Assembly: GCA_016280565.1 (NCBI GenBank)
Contig: JAEEGY010000073.1
Span: 1 to 5,906, forward strand
DNA: 5,906 bases
Reading direction: 5' to 3'
Origin: Fretibacterium sp.
GTDB lineage: Bacteria > Synergistota > Synergistia > Synergistales > Aminobacteriaceae
This document shows positions 1 through 5,603 of this stretch, in pieces; the stretch's first letter is position 1; each line of letters starts with the position of its first letter. Position numbers and translations under genes: made by a program. Below the pieces are notes generated by a model. It did not search any database and was not told where the DNA came from. It saw only the letters and a program-made list of their open reading frames with translations.

Positions 1-1285
1 AGAGCTCCCCCGCGTGTTGGCCAGGGCCTGTGCACTTGATATCCAACAGTTTGATCAGATTTTCCGTGGCTTCCGTCATGGCCGCGTCGTCCCGGAGCTG
101 AAGCAGACCGGGAATGCCCTTCAGGAACCGGCCCTGTACCTGCATGGCCGTGAAGGTGATGTTCCAGTCGATACGCTCGCCCAGAAGGAGCCCCACGCCG
201 CGCCGGTCCTCCGAGACGAAGGCCATCTTCCTGTCCAGCGCTTTTCGGGGCTTATTCAGGGGAGTGCGCTCTCCAAAGAGTGTGACGCTCCCGCCCGCCG
301 GGTACAGTCCCATGATCCCGTTGGGGATGCCCAGCTTGCCATGCCCCGCCAGCCCGCCGATGCCGAAGATCTCGCCCTTCTTCACCTCGAAGGAAACGTC
401 CCGCACCGTTTCGCCCGGCATGTCGACCCAAAGGTGCTCCACCTTCAGCGCCGTCTCGTTGTGTATTTCATGAGGCTTTCGGGAACTGCTCCCGGGCGTC
501 TCGCTGACGGCGCGGCCCACCATCCAGGACGCGATGTCGCGGACGGAGGCCGTCTTGGCATCCGCCTCCTGGATGACCTCGCCATCGCGCAGGACGACGA
601 TGCGGTCGCACAGCTCCTTGACCTCGTTCAGACGGTGAGAGATGAACACGATGGCGATGCCGCTCTCGGCCAGCTTCTTCAGCGCCTTGCGCAGTATCTC
701 TGCCTCAGTCTCCGTCAGCACGGCGGTGGGCTCGTCCAGGAACAGCAGTCGTGTCTGGTCGCGGTCGATCTCCCGGGCGATCTCAATGAACTGCTTGTAG
801 CCCACGGGCATCTCCGCCACGACCATATCCGGGCTGATGTCCACGCCCAGCGTCCTGATCGCTGTGTCCGCGCGGGCCCGCATGGCGCCGCGGTCCAGGG
901 TGGACATGCGGTAACTGAAGATATATTCCAATAGGGAGGGGTTCAGGACCTCACGGTTAAGCTGAATATTTTCCGTGGCCGTGAAGCCGGGAATGAGGGA
1001 GAACTCCTGGTGGACCATGCCAATACCGGCGGCCAGGGCCTGGGTGGGGGACGTGAAGCGGACGGGTTTGCCATCAAAGAAGACGTTCCCCTCGTAGCCG
1101 CCCGTCGCGGCGATGACAGGCATTCCGAAAAGAATGTTCATGAGGGTGGACTTGCCCGCGCCGTTCTCTCCAACAAGGCCCAGAATCTCGCCGGGCATGA
1201 GGGAGAAGCTGACGTTCGACAGCACCCGGTTGCCGTAATATTCCTTCCCGATGTTCTCCAACTTCAACAGGGGTACTTCGGACAA
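1..1285 (-). CDS. Sugar-type tandem-domain ABC transporter ATPase, 3' end beyond window
   Basis: Cytoplasmic ATPase of an importer of the RbsA/MglA type, with two nucleotide-binding domains in one chain. About 428 codons are visible; the family is usually near 500. The first domain has Walker A GENGAGKST (residues 39-47), Q-loop region VHQEF (91-95), a degenerate signature MPVGYKQ (159-165), Walker B LLFLDEP (180-186) and switch His217 in FISHR. After a linker the second domain begins near residue 283, with an atypical P-loop GLAGHGKLG (311-319) and the family hallmark SEDRRGVGL (358-366). The reading ends at HAGEL, just where the second signature (usually SGGNQQK) should begin. The frame is open and intact. 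The TTG start at 1285 is chosen because GAGGTGA sits 5 bases upstream; an in-frame GTG at 1294 lies inside that site. It follows the binding-protein gene by 114 bases on the same strand and should energise its import. The substrate cannot be read from this sequence. Confidence 0.93.
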   Translation of the reverse strand, partial: MSEVPLLKLENIGKEYYGNRVLSNVSFSLMPGEILGLVGENGAGKSTLMNILFGMPVIAATGGYEGNVFFDGKPVRFTSPTQALAAGIGMVHQEFSLIPGFTATENIQLNREVLNPSLLEYIFSYRMSTLDRGAMRARADTAIRTLGVDISPDMVVAEMPVGYKQFIEIAREIDRDQTRLLFLDEPTAVLTETEAEILRKALKKLAESGIAIVFISHRLNEVKELCDRIVVLRDGEVIQEADAKTASVRDIASWMVGRAVSETPGSSSRKPHEIHNETALKVEHLWVDMPGETVRDVSFEVKKGEIFGIGGLAGHGKLGIPNGIMGLYPAGGSVTLFGERTPLNKPRKALDRKMAFVSEDRRGVGLLLGERIDWNITFTAMQVQGRFLKGIPGLLQLRDDAAMTEATENLIKLLDIKCTGPGQHAGEL

Positions 1286-1290
1286 AAAAA

Positions 1291-1297
1291 TCACCTC
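1291..1297 (-). promoter_or_regulatory. Shine-Dalgarno site deciding the TTG start of the ABC ATPase
   Basis: Read on the minus strand this is GAGGTGA, followed by five T residues and then TTG at 1285. The spacing fits a TTG start. It argues against the in-frame GTG at 1294-1292, which is part of the site itself. Confidence 0.75.
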
Positions 1298-1303
1298 GCT
1301 ATA

Positions 1304-1331
1304 GGGGGTTTCAGGGGGACTCCCCCTGAGC
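1304..1331 (-). repeat. Intergenic dyad repeat, copy 1
   Basis: On the plus strand TCAGGGGG (1311-1318) and CCCCCTGA (1322-1329) form a perfect 8-bp inverted repeat around a 3-base loop. A further GGGGG run (1304-1308) offers an alternative partner for the C run. The 17 bases 1304-1320 occur again exactly, in inverted orientation, at 5581-5597. The flanks GGTTTCAGGG and CCCTGAGC are shared with copy 2. The element lies in the leader of the ABC ATPase gene, a few bases upstream of its Shine-Dalgarno site. It has no U tract on the minus strand, so it is not an obvious terminator. Confidence 0.75.
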
Positions 1332-1340
1332 TCTAATCTG

Positions 1341-1371
1341 AAAAGAGGGGAAAGCATGGCGCCTTCCCCTC
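1341..1371 (-). terminator. Terminator-like hairpin (second of a tandem pair)
   Basis: Read on the minus strand, GAGGGGAAGGC (1371-1361) pairs with GCTTTCCCCTC (1355-1345). This is an 11-bp stem with one G-U pair and a 5-base loop GCCAT, followed at once by TTTTC. It is the stronger of two hairpins behind the binding-protein gene. Because the ATPase gene follows in the same direction without an evident promoter of its own, it probably acts as a partial terminator or as a 3' stabiliser of the upstream message. The U tract is short (four), so termination may be incomplete. Confidence 0.7.
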
Positions 1372-1401
1372 AAAAAAGCCGGTTAAGGTTCCGCGGCTTT
1401 T
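1372..1401 (-). terminator. Terminator-like hairpin overlapping the binding-protein stop codon
   Basis: On the minus strand AAAAGCCG (1401-1394) pairs with CGGCTTTT (1381-1374) across a 12-base loop, and the T run continues to 1372. The 5' arm begins inside the TAA stop codon of the upstream gene. The stem is symmetric (A run, GC core, T run), so it could work in either direction. The large loop makes it weaker than the next hairpin downstream. Confidence 0.6.
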
Positions 1402-2590
1402 ACTTGCTGATGCTGAAGTACTTCTCCGGCACCTCGACCTCGGTCAGGCCCAGGGTGCCCTTGCCGAACACGTAGGTGTCCTGACGGACCAGGACGAACC
1501 GCTTGTTGCGGACGCCGGTGCCCGCGTCAACATAGTAGCTGGCGCTCCACTTGGAACCGGGGCTGTACTCGTTGTAGCAGGCGATGAGGTCCTTCAGGCT
1601 GTCCATCTTGGCCTTGCCCTCAACGATGCGCTTGCCGAACTCCGCCAGAGCGGCACTGTTGGTGTAGCCATAGGAGAAAGCCCAGGTGCCCATGCGATCC
1701 TTGCCGCCGGCGTCGATGACGGCCTGCTCAACCTTCTTCAGGATGGCCGGCCAGTTGCCGCTCTCCTGGGACAGGTCGATGCCCAGAGCGCCGGGATAGC
1801 CCATCAGCGGGGAGGGAAGGTCGGCCTCGACGAAGTAGCCGCCCAGCTCCGCGATGCGCTTCAGCAGAGGCTCGGTGTGGGCGTCGTTCGTGCAGAAGAA
1901 CGCCGCGTTCTTGCCGTACTGCTCGATCCAGGCAGGCATACGCTCAAGGATGTACTGCTGCGCGCCGGCCACGCCCACGTCGCCGGTGGGGTCCGGAGCG
2001 GTCTCGAACACGAACTTGATGCCGAGGTCCTTGCAGGCCTCTTCCATGATCGCGCGGCGGCGGCCCAGGGTCTCATAGCTCATGTGGCGGGGGAAGGAGA
2101 TGTGGACGAAGGTGTCCGCGCCCATCTTCTTCGCGCCCAGCGGGATGGTATAGCCGCGGCTGATGTTGTCCGTGTTGATGGCCATGTCCGCAGCCGACGT
2201 GATGACGCCGGGGTCCTCATGAGCCTCACCCGCGAAGAGCAGGATGTCCGGCCGCTTCTCACGCACGCGGCGGAAGCCCTCGGTGGTGCCGGGGATGCCC
2301 TGGTTCACAACGATGACCTTCATCTTGGGGTCGTCGGCCAGACCGGCGATCTGGGTGATGGTGGTCTCCATCTCGGACATGAAGTTGTCGGGATAGGTGA
2401 CGTGAGTGATCATACCGCCCTTACTGGCGTCGCCGTACTTCTGGATCATCAGCTCCGCGCCGCGCAGGTCGTCCTCGCTCTGGGAGACGGTCCCGGTCAT
2501 GATGCCGATGTGGAACGGCGCCTCATCCGCCCACGCTGCTCCCGCGAACAGGGCGCAGAACAGCAGGCCAAACACAACAAATCTCTTCAA
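1400..2590 (-). CDS. Secreted substrate-binding-like protein, DUF3798-type, of an ABC importer
   Basis: Protein of 396 residues, probably a periplasmic ligand-binding component. Residues 1-21 form a Sec signal peptide: basic KR, hydrophobic core FVVFGLLFCALFAGA, and cleavage site A19-W20-A21 before Asp22. Cys12 lacks a lipobox context (LLFC, Phe at -1), so a soluble rather than lipid-anchored protein is expected. The mature chain opens with HIGIMTGTVSQSEDDLRGAE (27-46), which I recognise from memory as typical of the uncharacterised DUF3798 family. Alternating hydrophobic strands (KVIVVNQG, ILLFAGEA, FVHISF, IKFVFETA, AAFFCTND) suggest a type I binding-protein fold. The TTG start is supported by AAGGAGG 8 bases upstream. 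The gene has its own predicted promoter at 2676-2684, and its stop codon runs into terminator-like hairpins. The next gene encodes a sugar-type ABC ATPase, which supports a transport role. The ligand is unknown. Very confident as a gene, fairly confident of the family. Confidence 0.85.
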   Translation of the reverse strand: MKRFVVFGLLFCALFAGAAWADEAPFHIGIMTGTVSQSEDDLRGAELMIQKYGDASKGGMITHVTYPDNFMSEMETTITQIAGLADDPKMKVIVVNQGIPGTTEGFRRVREKRPDILLFAGEAHEDPGVITSAADMAINTDNISRGYTIPLGAKKMGADTFVHISFPRHMSYETLGRRRAIMEEACKDLGIKFVFETAPDPTGDVGVAGAQQYILERMPAWIEQYGKNAAFFCTNDAHTEPLLKRIAELGGYFVEADLPSPLMGYPGALGIDLSQESGNWPAILKKVEQAVIDAGGKDRMGTWAFSYGYTNSAALAEFGKRIVEGKAKMDSLKDLIACYNEYSPGSKWSASYYVDAGTGVRNKRFVLVRQDTYVFGKGTLGLTEVEVPEKYFSISK

Positions 2591-2598
2591 AACAAAGA

Positions 2599-2605
2599 CC
2601 TCCTT
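2599..2605 (-). promoter_or_regulatory. Strong Shine-Dalgarno site of the binding-protein gene
   Basis: AAGGAGG on the minus strand, 8 bases before the TTG at 2590. This near-perfect site offsets the weak start codon and supports a start that places the basic KR of the signal peptide directly after the initiator. Confidence 0.85.
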
Positions 2606-2608
2606 ACA

Positions 2609-2633
2609 GGTTTCAGGGCGGCCAGCCCTGAGC
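2609..2633 (-). repeat. Intergenic dyad repeat, copy 2
   Basis: TCAGGGC (2613-2619) and GCCCTGA (2625-2631) form a perfect 7-bp inverted repeat with a 5-base loop. It shares GGTTTCAGGG on the left and CCCTGAGC on the right with copy 1, in the same orientation relative to the downstream gene, and again lies a few bases upstream of a Shine-Dalgarno site. The central arms differ from copy 1 but still pair, which suggests that the structure rather than the exact sequence is kept. Confidence 0.65.
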
Positions 2634-2675
2634 CTTAAATTGGAATGAAAACTGCGGCCTTATCAGCCACTCTCC

Positions 2676-2684
2676 ATTATACCA
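2676..2684 (-). promoter_or_regulatory. Extended -10 promoter for the binding-protein gene
   Basis: The minus strand reads TGGTATAAT, a perfect -10 hexamer with the TGn extension. The upstream -35 region is poor: the best candidate is TTGCGC with a 19-base spacer. That is tolerable for an extended -10 promoter. Transcription would start near 2669, giving a leader of roughly 80 bases that contains dyad repeat copy 2 and the Shine-Dalgarno site. The promoter separates the transport genes from uvrA. No convincing hairpin terminator follows uvrA, so read-through from uvrA is possible. Confidence 0.7.
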
Positions 2685-2710
2685 GTTAAACGTCGCTCCG
2701 GCGCAAAAAA

Positions 2711-5536
2711 TTAGCCCTTGATCTCCTCCGCGTACTCCTTCAGGAACTGTGCAGTGTAGCCCTTGCCCTTCTTCATGATCTGCTCCGGCGTGCCCTCGGC
2801 CACGAGGCGGCCGCCTCCTTCCCCGCCCTCCGGCCCCAGGTCGATGATGTAGTCCGCCGAGAGCAGCACGTCCAGATTGTGCTCGATGAACACCACCGTG
2901 CTGCCGTGGTCCACCATGCGGTGAACGATCTCCAGCAGCTTTCGCACGTCCGTGTAGAACAGGCCCGTGGTGGGCTCGTCCAGCAGGTAGAGCGTCCGGC
3001 CGCCGAAGCGCTTGGACAGCTCCTTGGAGAGCTTCACCCGCTGAGCCTCCCCGCCGGAGAGCGTCAGGGCCGACTGCCCCAGGCGAATGTAGCCCAGCCC
3101 CGCGTCCTGGATGAGGCGAAGTTTCGTCACAATGCGCGGAATGTCTTTGAAGAACTCCACGGCCTCGTCCACCGTCATGGCCAGCACGTCCGCGATGGAC
3201 TTCCCCTTGAACTTCACCTCCAGCGTCTCGTGGTTGTAGCGCGTGCCGCCGCAGATCTCGCAGTCCACGTAGGCATCCGGCAGAAAGAGCATGGATATCT
3301 TCATGGACCCCGCTCCGCCGCAGGCCTCGCAGCGTCCGCCCTTGACGTTGAAGCTGAAGCGTCCCGGTCCGTAGCCCCGTATCTTCGCCTCGGGCAGCCC
3401 GGCGTAGAACTCCCGGATGAGGGAGAACACGCCGGTGTAGGTGGCGGGGTTTGATCGCGGCGTGCGGCCGATGGGGCTCTGGTCCACCAGGACCACGTTG
3501 TCAAAGGCCTTTGCCCCTTCAATGCTCCTGAATTTGCCGGGCCGCTCGCGAAAATCCGGGTCCAGCTTGCGCCTCAGCCCCTTATACAGCACATCGTAGA
3601 GGAAGCTGCTCTTGCCGGAGCCGGAGACGCCGGTCAGGCAGGTGAACACGCCGCAGGGGATGTTCACGTCGATATTTTTGAGGTTGTGATGCGCCGCGCC
3701 CTTCACGGTCAGCCAGTCCGACGGTTCGCGCCGGCCCTTCAACAAACTGGAGGGTTTAACGATCCCCGTGGCCTCGCCCCGAAGGTAGGGACCCGTGAGG
3801 CCGTCCGTCGCCGCCACCTCGTCGTAGCTCCCGTTCTGGAGTATCTCGCCGCCCAGCTCGCCCGCGCCGGGGCCCATCTCGATGAGCGCGTCCGCGGCCT
3901 TCATGGTCTCCCGGTCATGCTCCACCACGACGACGGTGTTGCCCAGGTCACGGATGGAGGTGAGGGAGTGGACCAGCCGCTCCGTGTCCCGGGAGTGCAG
4001 GCCAATGGTGGGCTCGTCCAGGACGTAGAGCACGCCGCTGAGGTTTGAGCCGATCTGCGTGGCCAGGCGTATCCTCTGGCTCTCCCCGCCGGGCAGGGTG
4101 TCCGCCCTCCGCAGCAGCGACAGATACCCCACCCCCACGTCCACCAGAAAGTCCAGCCGCTTGCGGATCTCGATCATCACCTGCTCAACGATGCTGGCGT
4201 CCGTTTTCCCAAGGTCCAGCCCCTTCACCACCTGGGCGAGCTGGTCCACGGGCATGACCAGCAGGTCCCCGATGCCATAGCCCGCGACCTTCACGTTCAG
4301 CGCCTCCGGCCGGAGCCGCAGCCCGCCGCAGGTCTTGCAGATGTCCTCCTCGCGGTAGGACTCCAGCTCCTCGCGGACGGCCTCGCTCTCCGTGTCCTGC
4401 CAGCGGGTCTCCAGCCACTGAGATAACCCCTCGTAGCGTCCCATGTACGAACGGGCATAGCCCTTCTCGTCGAACACCATGGGGACCTTCTCGTCGCCGC
4501 TGCCGTTCCAGATGAAATCGCGCACCGTTTTGGGCAGGTCCCCATACTTTGGTGTCAGGTCCCAGCCGTGCTTCTTCGCGAAGAGGGCGATCTTGGTCAG
4601 TGCGTAGGGTTTCGTCTTCCATGGGAGGATGGCCCCCTCAGCGATGGAGCGGTTGGGGTCGATGACCAGCTCCTCGGAGAAATGCTCGTGGCTGCCCAGC
4701 CCCCCACAGTCGGGGCAGGCGCCAAAAGGGCTGTTGAAGGAGAACAGGCGCGGCTCGATGTCCGGCATCCCGATGCCGCAGTCCGCACAGGCGTACTTCT
4801 CCGTCATCATAAACTCGTCCCGGTTTTCCGGCGCGATGAGGACAAAACCCTCCGCAAGGCGCAGGGCGGCCTCCACGGACTCCGCGATGCGGCTCCGGCG
4901 GTCCGCCGTTACCTTCAGGCGGTCGATGACCACCTCGATGTTGTGGCGCTTCCGCTTGTCCAGCGCGATGTCCTCCTCCAGCCAAAGGACGGAGCCGTCC
5001 ACGCGTGCACGGGTGTAGCCCTTCTCCCGCATTTGGCTCAGGAGGTTTCGGAACTCGCCCTTCTTCCCCCGGACAAGGGGACTCAGTATCTCGATGCGCA
5101 GGCCCTCGTTCTCCTGAAGGATGTAGCCCACGATCTCGTCGATGGAATGGCGCTGCACGGGCTTACCGCAGTTGGGGCAGTAGGGGATCCCCACGCGGCC
5201 GTAGAGCAGGCGGAGGTAGTCGTAGATCTCCGTCACCGTGCCGACGGTGGAGCGGGGGTTGTGGCCCGTGCCCTTCTGCTCGATGGAGATGGCGGGGGAG
5301 AGGCCGGAGATGTCGTCCACATCCGGCTTCTTCTGCACGCCCAGAAACTGCCGCGCGTAGGCGGAGAGGGATTCCACGTAACGCCGCTGGCCCTCGGCAT
5401 AGAGCGTATCGAAAGCCAGGGAGGATTTACCGGAGCCGGATGGCCCCGTGATCACGATAAACTTGCCGCGCGGGATGTCAACACTGACGTTCTTGAGGTT
5501 GTGCTCCCTCGCGCCTAAAATACGAATGGTGTCCAA
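2711..5536 (-). CDS. uvrA: UvrA, excinuclease ABC damage-recognition ATPase
   Basis: Complete, 941 residues, matching the usual ~940-960. UvrA is the cytoplasmic ATPase dimer that finds bulky DNA lesions and loads UvrB in nucleotide excision repair. The N-terminal domain has Walker A GPSGSGKSS (31-39), SPAISIEQKG (80-89), a zinc finger C250-x2-C253-x20-C274-x2-C277, signature LPGGESQ (481-487) and Walker B VLYVLDEPTIGLH (502-514). The C-terminal domain has Walker A GVSGSGKSS (636-644), a zinc finger C736-x2-C739-x19-C759-x2-C762, signature LSGGEAQ (826-832) and Walker B TLYLLDEPTTGLF (848-860). Further CxxC pairs sit at 120/123 and 400/403. The TTG start is fixed by an in-frame TAA directly before it; AAGGAG lies 11 bases upstream, rather far. 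Two oddities: Pro482 replaces the usual signature Ser, and Phe860 replaces the usual His. mutL lies 67 bases upstream on the same strand, suggesting co-transcription. Confidence 0.99.
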   Translation of the reverse strand: MDTIRILGAREHNLKNVSVDIPRGKFIVITGPSGSGKSSLAFDTLYAEGQRRYVESLSAYARQFLGVQKKPDVDDISGLSPAISIEQKGTGHNPRSTVGTVTEIYDYLRLLYGRVGIPYCPNCGKPVQRHSIDEIVGYILQENEGLRIEILSPLVRGKKGEFRNLLSQMREKGYTRARVDGSVLWLEEDIALDKRKRHNIEVVIDRLKVTADRRSRIAESVEAALRLAEGFVLIAPENRDEFMMTEKYACADCGIGMPDIEPRLFSFNSPFGACPDCGGLGSHEHFSEELVIDPNRSIAEGAILPWKTKPYALTKIALFAKKHGWDLTPKYGDLPKTVRDFIWNGSGDEKVPMVFDEKGYARSYMGRYEGLSQWLETRWQDTESEAVREELESYREEDICKTCGGLRLRPEALNVKVAGYGIGDLLVMPVDQLAQVVKGLDLGKTDASIVEQVMIEIRKRLDFLVDVGVGYLSLLRRADTLPGGESQRIRLATQIGSNLSGVLYVLDEPTIGLHSRDTERLVHSLTSIRDLGNTVVVVEHDRETMKAADALIEMGPGAGELGGEILQNGSYDEVAATDGLTGPYLRGEATGIVKPSSLLKGRREPSDWLTVKGAAHHNLKNIDVNIPCGVFTCLTGVSGSGKSSFLYDVLYKGLRRKLDPDFRERPGKFRSIEGAKAFDNVVLVDQSPIGRTPRSNPATYTGVFSLIREFYAGLPEAKIRGYGPGRFSFNVKGGRCEACGGAGSMKISMLFLPDAYVDCEICGGTRYNHETLEVKFKGKSIADVLAMTVDEAVEFFKDIPRIVTKLRLIQDAGLGYIRLGQSALTLSGGEAQRVKLSKELSKRFGGRTLYLLDEPTTGLFYTDVRKLLEIVHRMVDHGSTVVFIEHNLDVLLSADYIIDLGPEGGEGGGRLVAEGTPEQIMKKGKGYTAQFLKEYAEEIKG

Positions 5537-5547
5537 TTATAATAAGG

Positions 5548-5553
5548 CTCCTT
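5548..5553 (-). promoter_or_regulatory. Shine-Dalgarno site of uvrA, long spacer
   Basis: AAGGAG on the minus strand, 11 bases before the TTG start at 5536. The spacing is longer than the usual 5-9. No other in-frame start exists nearer to it, because TAA (5539-5537) directly precedes the TTG. Weak initiation of uvrA would fit. Confidence 0.65.
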
Positions 5554-5564
5554 GCAATTTGATA

Positions 5565-5597
5565 CTCAGAGGGGTGCTCCGTCCCCCTGAAACCCCC
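5565..5597 (-). repeat. Intergenic dyad repeat, copy 3 (inverted)
   Basis: This lies between mutL and uvrA. TCAG-A-GGGG (5566-5574) can pair with the segment 5582-5590 ending in CTGA, with one A/C mismatch, one G-U pair and a 7-base loop. The 17 bases 5581-5597 are the exact reverse complement of 1304-1320 in copy 1. Relative to the gene it precedes, this copy is therefore flipped compared with copies 1 and 2. It ends about 11 bases before the Shine-Dalgarno site of uvrA. Confidence 0.7.
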
Positions 5598-5603
5598 ATG
5601 GAT

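Noticed and set aside
14..934. Plus-strand open frame (306 codons) opposite the ABC ATPase
   Set aside because: The minus strand here encodes intact Walker, Q-loop and switch motifs. The plus-strand product shows no recognisable domain.
1877..2638. Plus-strand open frame (253 codons) opposite the binding-protein gene
   Set aside because: It is antisense to a gene with a signal peptide, promoter and ribosome site. Its product is repetitive in Ala, Val, Asp and His, as expected of a shadow frame.
2654..2670. Weak hairpin GTGGC/GCCGC followed by AGTTTT, as a possible terminator of uvrA
   Set aside because: The stem is only 5 bp with a wobble pair, it sits at the predicted transcription start of the next gene, and the T run is short and offset.
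2691..2713. T run right after the uvrA stop codon, as a terminator
   Set aside because: The six T residues are not preceded by a convincing stem in the last uvrA codons, so no intrinsic terminator is called.
4568..5518. Long plus-strand open frame (316 codons) opposite uvrA
   Set aside because: It lies wholly antisense to well-conserved uvrA codons. Its product is low in complexity and matches no family I recognise. Long antisense frames are expected in GC-rich DNA.
5536..5541. TATAAT hexamer at the uvrA start
   Set aside because: It overlaps the TTG start codon itself, so it cannot drive a transcript carrying the Shine-Dalgarno site. No -35 hexamer stands at a suitable distance.
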